Positions 12,729 through 23,565 of a stretch of DNA of 64,000 nucleotides are shown piece by piece (position 1 is the first letter of the stretch; every line of letters begins with the position of its first letter). A model generated the notes under the pieces. That model was not told the origin of the DNA and did not search any database. It worked only from the letters and a program-made list of their open reading frames with translations. Location of the stretch: assembly GCA_037176885.1 (NCBI GenBank), contig JAWWNJ010000144.1, positions 372,001-436,000 of the forward strand, given 5' to 3'. The translations under genes were made by a program, and so were the position numbers. This DNA comes from Favolaschia claudopus. Its lineage: Eukaryota > Basidiomycota > Agaricomycetes > Agaricales > Mycenaceae.

Positions 12729-14213
12729 ATGTTTCTTCGTACCGCATCTCTTGTGCTTTCAATTGCTTCTCTTGCTGCTGCGGACACCTTGACTCCCGAG
12801 AGCTTGGCAGCACAATTCAGTCTTACCACGTCCACTACTTTCCCATTTCCTACCGCTACAGCAACCAGTTCAGACACTCAGGCATTGCTGTCTTCAGACT
12901 GGGGTCTTAGGAGGGGCCGTTTACAGGCATGCTTGCAACCCGACATTTCTCAGTCACTGCGATCTAAATCTATTGCTTCAGAACGGCGGCGATGACCTTT
13001 CCTTCGTCGATGACCCTTTCCCAAACAACCCCGCCGCAGGTTCAAGCGGCTCCAGTGGACCTGTACTGCAAGGTTCTTATCTACTCGACAAAGAGCGCAC
13101 TACGGTCCTAACCCGCCGTTCCGCAGTCACATATCCTGAAGGGAGTTTCTCCGGGGAGACCGGAGGGGCACAGTTCATAAATCTTTGGAATACCTCAGAC
13201 TCGGGTGGCTTCCAGTCCATGCTCCTCTCTTATGAAGTCGGTAAGGCGATCGTGGAGCGAGGTCTAGGGAAATCATGTTCACAAATATTCATAGCCTTCG
13301 ACAAGAATTATAATTGGGTCAAAGGCGGCAAGTGCTCATTATAGCCAACTCCACTTACTGCATCTGACAATTTCGTCGCAGGCAAGCTTCCGGGTTTGAG
13401 AGGCGGAACCAGCCCGAATGGGTGCAGCGGTGGTAATGAGTCTACTGGCCTTGACTGTTTTAGTACCAGAATCATGTGGAGACCCAATGGCCAGGGCGAA
13501 GGTGAGTTCTTCCCTTCGTCTATGTAGCTGCAGCTTTCTGAGTTCATTCAGCGTATGCATACATCCCTACCCCAAATAATCTCTGCTCGGAAAAGAACGT
13601 TGTATGCAACGATGACTTTGGTATATCGCTCTCCCGAGGCTCCTTTGGGTTCCAGAGCGGCCAGTATGAAGATCGATTCTCAAATAATCTTGCCGATACT
13701 CATTTGCCTTAGATGGAACCATATCTCGCTCCTTGTCCAACTCAACAATCCGGTAGACGTCGCCAACGGGAATGTTGAAGTCTAGTTTGTAATCCCCTGC
13801 AAGACTTCATACTTGTTGCTGATACTGTCCGCAGCTTCAACAATGTGCAGGCTTTCGCACAACAAAATCTACAAATACGTGCTAGCGATAGCGTCACCGC
13901 TGGGGGACTTTTCTTCTCGTACGCAGCTGTTTCTATCCTTCACTGACTCCGGCTGAACAAAATCCAGAACATTCTTCGGGGGTCCATATTTGACTGTCCG
14001 TTTATAACGAGTTCTGACTTTTGTTTAGGTTCCGACTCGAGTTGGGCGACTCCCGAGACTACCCATACCTACTTCCGCAACTTTGAACTGTGGGGTAGTA
14101 ATAAGCCTTCCACTCTTACTGGTGCTAAAGTTCAAAACTCTGCCGCTTTGCTGTCACCTGCTCCATCTCTTGCTCTCTTGGTCGCGGTGTTATACTGCCT
14201 TTTGACGCTTTAA
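12729..14213 (+). CDS. Secreted, probably GPI-anchored polysaccharide lyase family 14-like protein
   Basis: Likely a secreted uronate-type polysaccharide lyase of the PL14 alginate/glucuronan lyase fold. MFLRTASLVLSIASLAAAD is a clear signal peptide. The core fits the fungal PL14 pattern: ESMLLSYEV-like strand, FDKNYNWVKGGKLPGLRGG across an intron near 13325-13382, then a Cys pair (PNGCSGGNES, GLDCFSTRIMW) and GEAYAYIPTPN. After TPETTHTYFRNFELWG comes a Ser/Thr linker and a hydrophobic C-terminus, LLSPAPSLALLVAVLYCLLTL, with no basic tail, typical of a GPI signal. About seven introns; TAA at 14211-14213. Substrate cannot be told from sequence; wall or mucilage uronans are plausible. Family call made from motif memory. 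Confidence 0.72.
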
Positions 14214-14418
14214 CGGATTTACGACTCTATATCACGTATCAATGGACGGTTGTGTATCATACATACCCACATAGACTGACAATAATTTAATGGGTATTCT
14301 GGATTTTCTGAGCGACCAATGAGCGACTTTCGAATGGGACTGTGGCAGTGTCGAGCTCAGTCCAGTCAGCCGGACCGTCGGGTCCGAGCTTCCGAAAGTT
14401 TCTTTGGGATCCTCCACC

Positions 14419-16331
14419 ATGGCGTTTTCAGGCGCCCTGGTACGTTGTCCATTTTCTCAGGAAAACTCTCATTTAACATCGCCAGACCCTCACGGATCTC
14501 AATGATTTCATAACACCATCTCAAGCCTGCATAAAACCAGTCGAGCAGACCAATGCTGAACCGCAAAGTACGGGAGTAGCCTCGGTGCGCTTAGCCAGCC
14601 AGAACCGCTCAGATTCAATGCCTTTCTCATCAAGAGCAGACAGAAATACATATTGATTCTACGGGGGCCTACCACGAAGTTCCTACTGAGCCTTCTTCAA
14701 AAGCCACCGGCAAGAAACTTCAGCAAGCGCAAATCAGCCTCAACGACTGCCTAGCTTGTAGGTAAAACCATTCAACTGTCGTCTCAATCTCTTCTCTTAC
14801 ATGGTGGATTGCCAATCAGTGGCTGCATAACCTCTGCGGAATCGGTTCTCATAACACTTCAATCGCACACCGAAGTGCTGACCTTTCTCGAGTCGAATAC
14901 TCTGTTGAATGAGGGGGACCGGAAGATTCTCGTTCTATCTATTGCCCCTCAAAGCCTTGCATCTCTAGCAGCGGCTGTATCCTCAAGAACGTCGGTTCCC
15001 ACTTCTCCGCGACAGATCCTCCGACGCGTTCGTGCCTTTTGCGAAACAGCGCTTGGGTTCGCTCATGTGTTCGACACTACTCTTGCCAGAGAGCTGGCTC
15101 TACGGGAGCATATCAAGGAGTTTGAGGAACGTCGAGTGCAGCCCGAGTCTTCCGTGGGTCAATTACCTATGTTGGCGAGCGCTTGTCCAGGATGGATTTG
15201 CTACGCGGAGAAGACGCATGCCGAGATGCTCCCCTTCATTGCGCAGACAAAAAGCCCTCAGCAGGTGATGGGGACTTTGGTGAAGAATTGGATGGGACAA
15301 ACATGGGGAAAACTGTGCGTGGTTCATGCCATGCGATTTTCTTTTGATTCAATTTTCCTAGACCGCATGAGATATATCACGTCTCGGTTATGCCTTGCTA
15401 TGACAAAAAACTCGAAGCCTCGCGGTCTGATTTCTATAATTCGGCTTACTCAACGCGGGATGTAGACTGTGTGATAACCACCGGAGAGCTGGAATTAATA
15501 TTCCAGGACAAGGGTTGGGACCTGCACTCACCGGTGGATGGCGAGATGGAGGATTTGCCACCAGCTGATTGGTCGAATAAACCTCCAACAGTGTCGGCGG
15601 CAGTCTTTCCTGAACTCATTACGCACCCCGGAACATCGTCGGGTTCCTATTTGCATTCCATCATCACCCACATAACGGCAACTTCCCCGACGCCACTGGC
15701 ACTTTCTGTCAAAACTATGCGGAATTCTGACCACGAAGAGTATGTCTTGCGCCGAGAAAGCGATCAGGTGGAAGTCTTCAAGGGAGCCAAATGTTATGGC
15801 TTCCGTAATCTCCAGAACGTGGTTCGGAGGGTGGGTAGGGAACGCGGTGTACGCGTCGGCAGCGGTGCCGCGGGAAAATTGGCTGGACGAGGCGTTGTTC
15901 GACGAGCCAAGAAGTCGGGTGATGAGATGGAACGCGGATATGATTATGTGGAAGTCATGGCATGTCCCGGAGGATGCGTCAATGGAGGTGGTCAGCTGAA
16001 ACCGCCCACCACGGCCTCGACTCCCCTTGACGCGGAAGGCTATCAGCGAGATTGGGATGATACGGGTGTGATGCAGAACGCGAAATGGGGAGACAAAGAA
16101 TGGACCAAAAAAGTAGAAGAGTCCTATTGGTCAGTGACGCAACGCCAAGACCAAGACCCAGATCGTATCGAGCGCTTGGTCGGCTGGGTGCTGGACGATC
16201 TTTGTCCAACGGATGAAGGCCTTGGCGATGTCGACGTTTGTGCAGAGAACGAAGCATGTAGGAAACGTTTATTCAGGACTAATTATCGAGCGGTAGAAAG
16301 CGATATTGTAGGACTAGCGGTGAAGTGGTGA
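14419..16331 (+). CDS. NAR1: Cytosolic Fe-S cluster assembly factor Nar1 (iron-hydrogenase-like)
   Basis: Nar1 links early and late steps of cytosolic and nuclear Fe-S protein maturation. The N-terminus [19 protein letters not shown] is split by a first intron after ATG-GCG-TTT. The N-terminal cluster motif NDCLACSGC is rebuilt across the intron ending at 14818. The iron-hydrogenase-like core has [11 protein letters not shown] near 15185, the [10 protein letters not shown] motif near 15390, and [12 protein letters not shown] near 15965, supplying the cysteines for the second cluster. Three or four introns lie before 15400; the rest is one long exon to TGA 16329-16331. An intron with donor after CCG-CAA-A near 14570 gives the conserved [13 protein letters not shown]. 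The last about 100 residues end in VGLAVKW, like the family's C-terminal Trp. Confident. Confidence 0.93.
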
Positions 16332-16555
16332 ATGTAATAGGTGAGGGGAGACGGATTAAGTAGACACTGTATGTATGTATAATGTAATTGTAAGCGACGA
16401 ATAGAGTAGAGTCGAAAGCAAGCTAGAAGGACAACAACAAATGGAGAACGAAAATACATAGTACAACAGCAAGGAATCGGGTTGGTCTTGAGGCAGCGGT
16501 CTATTGGCAACCAGCAATAGACGGTGTAAAGGCGGGATATCGGACAGGCCGATAG

Positions 16556-17040
16556 CTAGCGACGGCGGGGCAGGTGGGAAAAGAAAGCATCCTGGCAGAC
16601 GTTGCAGTAGGCGGAAGAAATTGTAGGCCGCTGGGTAAGATCAGGGCCATAATACTGCGGACATGAGATGGAGATCGATGAAAGACAAAAAACAATAGAA
16701 CCTGTATGCAGTCGTACGAGCGACAGGTCGGAGGATGGTTGGCCCTTGAATAGGGTGAATGGATTGCATCGACGCCAAAAAGTTTTATACGAACGACTTT
16801 GCGCAGTAACGATTTCCACAGTCATGTTTCCTATCCAGGCTGGTCTGCAGACAGATTAGACGCGTAAACGGCGGACATTGACGCGTCATACCACTATATA
16901 ATGACCACAGGCATATCTTGGATGTACATTGAGAGCACTGGCAAGAGAGACAACGGAAAGCCTTACTGAATGCCGGACCTGAAAGAAAATTAGATGGTAG
17001 AGGGGTATGAAGGGAGAACATACGTGTCGTATTGGCACAT
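16556..17040 (-). CDS. Tiny five-exon Cys/His-rich protein (77 residues)
   Basis: Not a named gene. Joining five exons (about 17040-17024, 16916-16892, 16844-16795, 16744-16702, 16654-16556) with GT-AG introns gives a 77-residue protein. It starts MCQYDTYACGHYIV and ends DAFFSHLPRRR. Cysteines fall at residues 2, 9, 23, 28, 38, 43, 62 and 65, with histidines at 11, 21, 34 and 72. The motifs YACGHY, DCGNRYCAKS, HPPTC and YCNVC suggest bound metal, probably zinc. I recall similar short MC...CGH...C..C proteins in mushrooms, but that is memory and not a search. No signal peptide is seen. It shares a 186-bp divergent region with TLG2. The frames of all five exons agree, which is the main support; exons three to five are the best defined. 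Confidence 0.65.
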
Positions 17041-17226
17041 AGCAATAGCGGAGGAGGATGAATGGAAAGAAGGAAAGAAGGAGGAAGAGATGGGCGATGA
17101 AGAAATAAAAAGTTGAATTGGACGTACTTATATCAAATCGGGATTTGTGACAGTTGTCGAATTGCCTCTTTGGGCACACGCCCATGACACGCCTCTAACT
17201 GTTGCTTGCTCTGCCTCACTCAGCTC

Positions 17227-18751
17227 ATGGATGTGCTCGTGAGAAGTCGTACTGGCCTCTTTCTTTCATACCGCGACTCTAGGGCCCGTCTATCACGGCC
17301 GCGGCAGTACCCAGAGTCTCCCTACGCTGCCGCAGACGACGAGCAAGAGGGTCTTATCCCCGCCTCGCCAGGTCACACTGCTCTTGATCTCGACCTTCCT
17401 CCAAAATGGTGCTATCTCTGCCCCTTGTGTCACTACAATCTCGCCGAAACTCATCGCAACCCTATAGGGTCGACATCTCGGAACAAGTCCAGGACATCCT
17501 CGCGGATACTCAGGCAAAAAGTCCGCTCTTCCGCGTCTTCTTTTAGCCTTTACCCATTCGGTTTCTCAGTTACTGCGCTTGAAAAACTACATGCAAAGCA
17601 TGTCCTCCCCGGGTTCACGGACCGGTCTTCAGAAGAGCGTGAAATCGAGGCTGCAACAACAGACATAACAAAAGTCCGCCAATCTACATCGGGCCATCTC
17701 GCTTATGTTTCTCCTGCTGATTGTCCGCTGTAGGACTTCCGCCGGTGTCAGGCCTTGATCCAGCGCATCGGAACTCAGCCCCATTCCTTTCCCCCCTCAC
17801 ACCCGGATGCTCAGCCCAATACACACTCCGCTCTGGCCGCAAAGAATGTTCAACGCGGATTGGCCGCAAAAGTACAAGATCTCAGCGCTACTTTTCGAAA
17901 GAAACAACGCGTTTACATGGAGAGTAAGTTCCGAAATTGCTTCAAAACACTTTCTCTGCCGATGACCATCTGTTTTTCATCGATTAACATCATGGGTTCA
18001 TATCGCGCGCGCCGGTTCACGGCTCAAGCACTCAAATGAATCTCATCGTCATCATCGCTGGCGGACATTATAAACTTTTCCAAGAGGCATTGTACTCACC
18101 AATCGTTACACAGAATTGCAAGGCCATGCGATTAAGAATCAAGACCTGCTGATTGCGTCGGGCACAATCTCCCTCACGGGCTCCGAAGGCATGTCCGCCG
18201 TAGACGACGATGTGGCAGCTGCTGTGCGTCTGCGCACCTCTCCGGTTCCTGCTCTTTTGGTTGACCTTCCGGTTATGCCCGGTGCTTCCTTCCATATTCT
18301 GTTGTGTATTATAGACGCACACGCAAGTTCAATCTCTCTCAAGCCCCTCACACGATCTCACCCAGCGTGATCGCGAACTGACCGAAATTGCTAAATCTAT
18401 AAGTCAACTGGCTGAGCTCTTCAAAGATCTCTCAGTATTAGTAATTGACCAAGGGACACTCTTGGACAGCGTCGAATATAATATAGAGCAGACCGCTTTC
18501 CAGGTCCAAGACGCCGTACAAGAGTTGAAGGTCGCCACCGGGTACGCACAGTGTTCCGGTTCTTCCATTGTCTATGTCACAACTGACACTCCCGTAGGTA
18601 TCAAAAAAACACCGGAAGGCGGCAATGCATCTTCTTACTGGTTCTGATAATATTTGGCCTCATTGTCGTACTGATATTGAAGCCAAAACGACATTCTACC
18701 CCTCCCTCTACTCCCCCACTCGCGGAAGAAGAGAGGCAACGATTAATATAG
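17227..18751 (+). CDS. TLG2: Qa-SNARE Tlg2/syntaxin-16 homologue
   Basis: This is a t-SNARE of the trans-Golgi network and endosomes. The start MDVLVRSRTGLFLSYRDSRA matches the conserved Tlg2/Syx16 N-terminus that precedes the Habc domain. Habc segments include ALEKLHAKHVLPGFTDRS and the exon ending RKKQRVYMESK. The SNARE core begins RDRELTEIAKSISQLAELFK near 18375, has the layer-zero Gln inside VIDQGTLLDSVEYNIEQT, and ends VQELKVATGY before an intron. A C-terminal helix, CIFLLVLIIFGLIVVLILK, anchors it. TAG is at 18749-18751. Five or six introns; the segment 18190-18350 is probably partly intronic. It ends 87 bp from the stop of the converging channel gene. Confident. Confidence 0.92.
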
Positions 18752-18838
18752 ACTATGAATGTTCTATTGTCCGTGCGTGCCAGCACGCATGAAGTGTGAT
18801 TGGTTTGAGTATTTACTGTAAGAATGGTCCATCAGGCC

Positions 18839-21800
18839 TCAGGGTGTAGATGCTAGAGAGGAAGAAGTTTGTGGTTTAAATTCTACGAAGGGCATTCTCA
18901 TCGGCTGCGGTTGCTGAGGCAAGCCTTCATGAGGTGTCTGCTGTCGACGAGGGCTAGTCATGTGAAGCTGCAACGATAGTTCTTCGTTAGAACGGCGATT
19001 GTATTTGGATTTTTTTTGGCCTAGAACATACCTCATCTGGGTCACTGAAAATATCATCCTCGCCTCCGACTGGAAGACAAGCGTCATTCAGAAGAACGAT
19101 GATCGAGATAACAACTCACGAATGGCAGCGTTGTTCCCAGTTAATTGCCAACCACCCTCGGGCACCGGCATTTGCGGTGCAGTTGCATCTCCCGGCTCAG
19201 CGGGAGGTTTCCCCGCAGGTCCGTATATCTCGACTTCGGCCAACGCGGTCTTTAATGCGCAGAGCCATTTATTACGACGCTTGGCTGTATTGCCCGTCGG
19301 TTAGCTTTTTTCAGAACAGCGATCGGACCAGCAGGTTTACCTTTAAGCGCCCCTTGTTGCCCGTTGCTCTTGTAATTGATGCTCGCTGAGGTGATTTTAG
19401 CCTGGTCGGACGTCCGGACAATCAAATTAACAACGTACCTGAGAGGGTCATTTTAGCCTGATCCGGGAAATCTGCGAAGACGTGAGATGTTCCGCATGAG
19501 AAAAAAATTGTGAATACCGACCAACGACAGTGATGTCGAAGGCAGGCTGATAGTCACGGCGCTCTGCAGTGACGAACTTGAGCATCTTGTCGCGAAGCTG
19601 ACGTTTGGAATGGTTTAAAACTAGATTCGAACATGGATGGGACTTGGCTACCTTTTCCATGGTCTCAAATGAGGTTGCATAGCTGACGTCAAAATTGAAG
19701 GTTTCTGACATCTGGATATCTTTAGTGAAAAATTCCGACATGAAGAGAAGATACTTGCCTGGGGACTTCTCCGGAAGTTTTGGATGAACTAAATGCAGGT
19801 AGGAACGGTGCCAGCTGACAGCAACAGGCTACGTACGTCGTTATTAAGAACCGAGCTACAGAAGGGATAAAGATGGGTCGTGTGCAATACTCAAAAATAC
19901 GTACTTTGGGGCCTGTACCGCGACTCCATCTGAGTTGATGAACATCGTACTCAGGAGCCGAATCTTGACTTGGTCATTGCGAAGTTTTGAAACAAGGAAA
20001 ATACGCCAACCTCCTTGACTGTGTAGTGCTCCGAATTGATAACTACTCGATCGCCGACATCGAATGGGTGCTTTATGAAAAGGAAGATGATACCTTTTTT
20101 CCTCAGATAAACTATCTTTATCCGAATTGGATGACAACTCACTGGTCAAAACTTCCGACAGAGTACCACCAATGAGCCAAGACAGCCCAAGTACTAGAGT
20201 TGAGGCACTAGTAATGAGTGTCGCGACTTGAGCTTCGAGCGCTACCGCAACGATGAGGATAGCAACTATCACCTGGAGAGGAGGGGAGATAAATCGGAGG
20301 AAGCGTTACTGTAACAGAGGCTCACATAGACCGTCATGAAAATGTTATCCAGCCGACCGACAGCAGAATCCAAGTCTTGCATGGAATGCTCAATTGATAA
20401 CTGTTCTCGGTGCATGTCCCTGGTCAAATCTCAGCAAGGTTCACAATAACAATAGAACAAAAACGAGGCATACATTATTGCCGACTCGACTTCATCCCGG
20501 GTCGCGTCACCATTCGAGTCTTTATCGAAAAGTGCAAAGACCATGTCTGCGTTATCTCTTGAGGTAAAGTAAGGCATGATGTCTTCAACAACCATATAGT
20601 CTACATTGGGCCTGGCAAACGAGTAAAATATTCGGCGCGCGAGTAGCCGAGACCGGTTGGCACTCTCAAGTGCTGTTTGAACGATGCTCTGAGGAGAATT
20701 AGGTTGGAGAACCGAGCTACCAGTAATTTCTGTTCATTTGATTGGGGCTGAGCCGCAGTTCCCATGTCGTGAACTACTTACCTGATGCAACATTCCCAAA
20801 GGCCGTGGTAGTGGTCGTTGCCGCATTACGGACACCTTTGAGGGCTCTCTTGAGGAAATTCTTGGGGTTCATGATACTGGGTGCATCGCTTTGAAGCGCG
20901 TCTGTTCGACCGACATTCTTGGAATGCTGATATAGAACGATAATCGACTTGACGGCAAATTTCTGGTCTGCAATTCTTTCCGAATAACTACGTTCATGAA
21001 ATTTACCTGCAATACGCATGGTCAGACAACAACCATGATTTGAAGAATAGAGAAACGGACCGGCAATCCATTGGATAGAAAACTTCTCGAAAAGAAGAAT
21101 TCCTGCACAGAGCAAAAAAGCAAATAGCAGTTTGGCACCAAGATCAATGATTTTGATTGCGGAGGCCGTAGCTGTCCCGGACTGGCGCGAATTGATGAGT
21201 GGTTGGTAGCTGATGAATATGGCCGCTGTCCATGCAGTTAGCGCAACATAGCGATGAAGCACTTGCAACCAGTCCAGATAACGCCTGGTCCCGACCGCAA
21301 TGACACCCAGTGTGCGGCGAATGATCCGCGGCAAGATCATGGATGCGGCGAGAGCAGCCCACCAGCCTCCCCAGCAAACAGATAGCCAGATTGACCACCA
21401 TAGCAGTCCGATGCCCCAAACTTGTGCTTCACGGAGTTTACCTGTCCCCACTAGAACGATAATTCCTGGTATCCAGATTACGGCCATTACAGGCACAATG
21501 AAGAGGATCCAACGAGACACCTTTACCCTTTTAATCAGCGAGTGTACGACTCGGGAGACGTTATTCTCCTCACAATGGATACATTGAGCAGGTAATTGTA
21601 TAGTTTGGTGGCCTATGTGGTACGACAGTCAACGAACACAATGAGAGGCGGGAGAAGGGGTAAAAACCTTATTATTTGGTATATCTCCTTCAGCGAAAAC
21701 GAGGTGGGGTTGGCTAGCATCCCGGGAGGGATCGAACTGCTCGTAAGAGTCCTCGAACTTCCTCCCTATTCCAGAAAACATGTCCCAGGATCCAGAAGTT

Positions 21801-21997
21801 TGGGGGAATTCCGGTCTTTTTCCAGGAGCGCGCTCTGGAACGTAGCGCAGAGTGTCTGAATGGGAAGGTGAAGGAGATAAGTTCAAGTTGGACATAGGAA
21901 TGGACATTCCGTCCAAGTTGGGGGGATGCGAGGAGGGCCCAGATGGGCGTGGGTCGTTGACAGGGTGAAGGTCGACCGGGACGTAACGCGAGTCCAT
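18839..21997 (-). CDS. MscS-type mechanosensitive channel with EF-hand
   Basis: This is a fungal Msy1/Msy2-like mechanosensitive ion channel; in fission yeast these sit in the ER and shape calcium response to hypo-osmotic shock. ATG at 21997 starts MDSRYVPVDLHP and a disordered N-terminus. A first helix bundle follows (ILFIVPVMAVIWIPGIIVLV and others, 20800-21500). A canonical EF-hand loop, DKDSNGDATRDEV, lies near 20500. The MscS pore region includes ASTLVLGLSWLIGGTLSEV, then the beta domain FLFIKHPFDVGDRVVIN. A cytosolic C-terminus runs to TGA at 18839-18841, with a Pro/Gln-rich end (RQQTPHEGLPQQPQPM). At least ten short introns. Subcellular site is inferred from homologues. Confidence 0.9.
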
Positions 21998-22127
21998 TGC
22001 ACGTAACGTCGAGGGGTTGCGGAGTCTCGCGATCGGGCACCAAGCTGCACCGAGCAACCCGTTTTAAGACGTCGTGGAAACAAACATGATATCAAATCTT
22101 GGCTAAAATTTGCTATCATAGATAAGA

Positions 22128-23473
22128 TTACACCTGCCATCCAGCTGCCCCTTGCGCCGATGGACTCGACCATCCGCCACCCCATGCACCACCACCGCCC
22201 CGATTCGGGCTTGTGCTTCCCCAACCTGCCGCCGTATTACCTCCCCCACCAGTGTCGCTCCCTGCACCCCACCCTCCTCCCCCGGTACCCCAAGAATCCG
22301 TAGGAGGAGCTTGCGCAACCTCGTCCACACGCTCTCCGGGAACCATTTCGGGCTCGGTTTTTTTCAGCCCAAGCACAATTTGGGCCAGTTTGGACTGCAG
22401 GCTAGCTAGCCCTTGCATGACGACTTCTTGTGGTCCAAGACTGCCATCCGTCTCCACTTCGAAATAAAACTTCCTTGGCACCGCGTTGAAATCGAAAACC
22501 TCGTCGTCCCTCGGCTTTTCTTCTTCTGCCGCGTTATCGCTCACCGGCCACTCCCCCCGCTCATCGGTTTCGAACCAGTAGCTCGTATGCCGCAGCTTAT
22601 TGTAAGGGTCGTATTCGAACGAAACAGCTGAGCACGGCGACCATTTTGCGTGCTCTTTTGCAATTCCCTGCAGAGAATTGGTGAGGACGGAAAGCTAAGC
22701 GCTCGAGACGAACCTTCTTGGCTATGCACCGAAGCTTCAACTCTTGTCCCTTGCGAATTTTGCAGATCAACACTGGTGGGACGTCGGGATCATCTAATTG
22801 AGTTGAGTAACAGAAGGCTCCGATATTGAGGCGGCGCACTTTTGCCAACGGGATGACCGAAATATTCGCTTCGTTTAGACGGTTCATCGCCCGCCTCCCC
22901 TTCACCGATGTTGTCGAAATCATTCATTTGATAGCTTACCACCTCGAGGTGGTCGCTTGTTATGTCCATGGTTGTATTGTTATGGCAAGCCACATCGAGC
23001 TGTAGGCGAACAGAACAATATTGGCAAGCCGCCATACAGGTACAGTCCTAGCATACTTTCAGCTCTCGTAAGACGCCAGATTCGTCACCAAGAAAAATAC
23101 CCTGTTGTACCGAATGGCTTCGCCGCAATTACTGCTCACTAATGGAATCATTCCTAGACGATGGGCGATGAATTCGTCGGGAAGTACGGTGGTATTGGCT
23201 TGAATCTCGACCAAGTCAATGGCTGTAACACAATATGAGAACGAGGCCTGTTCTCTGAGAATGCTTTGCCCAACCAACGGTCGGTAAATCCGCCATCATG
23301 ACTCGGCGCAGAGAGTTGGCAAATCTTCGCAATGGGGCGCGTCAACAAGCAGGTAGAGTTGGCAGAGAGGAAGCGCACGCGAGGTCGACATTTTCAAGTA
23401 CAAAGTTGACTCGATCTTTCTTGAGTTCGCGTATTCTAACAGTCGGGTCAAGATCAGAGTGAACGCCCTGCAT
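22128..23473 (-). CDS. RPB3: RNA polymerase II subunit RPB3
   Basis: This is the alpha-like subunit that, with Rpb11, nucleates Pol II assembly. The start [17 protein letters not shown] is at 23473, then [12 protein letters not shown]. After an intron comes [20 protein letters not shown], the alpha-NTD dimer element, and [13 protein letters not shown]. The zinc-binding region shows [10 protein letters not shown] near 23040. The C-terminal domain contains [20 protein letters not shown] and [20 protein letters not shown]. The protein ends in an unusual Gly/Trp-rich low-complexity tail of about 50 residues ([15 protein letters not shown] and similar). TAA is at 22128-22130. Five introns are inferred. 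It shares a 92-bp head-to-head promoter with the Rrn5-like gene. Confident. Confidence 0.92.
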
Positions 23474-23565
23474 AACCAAGTTGAGTGTGACACAGTGTGA
23501 CCGACAAAATTCTCCTTTGCCCTTTACCTCTGTGCAAGCAGACTCTTACGCTCGTCCATGTCTCT

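Noticed and set aside
17041..17185. Minus-strand frame starting MGVCPKRQFDNCHKS upstream of the small Cys/His gene
   Set aside because: It becomes a low-quality hydrophobic run, and I found no frame-consistent splice to the supported exons; left as promoter region.
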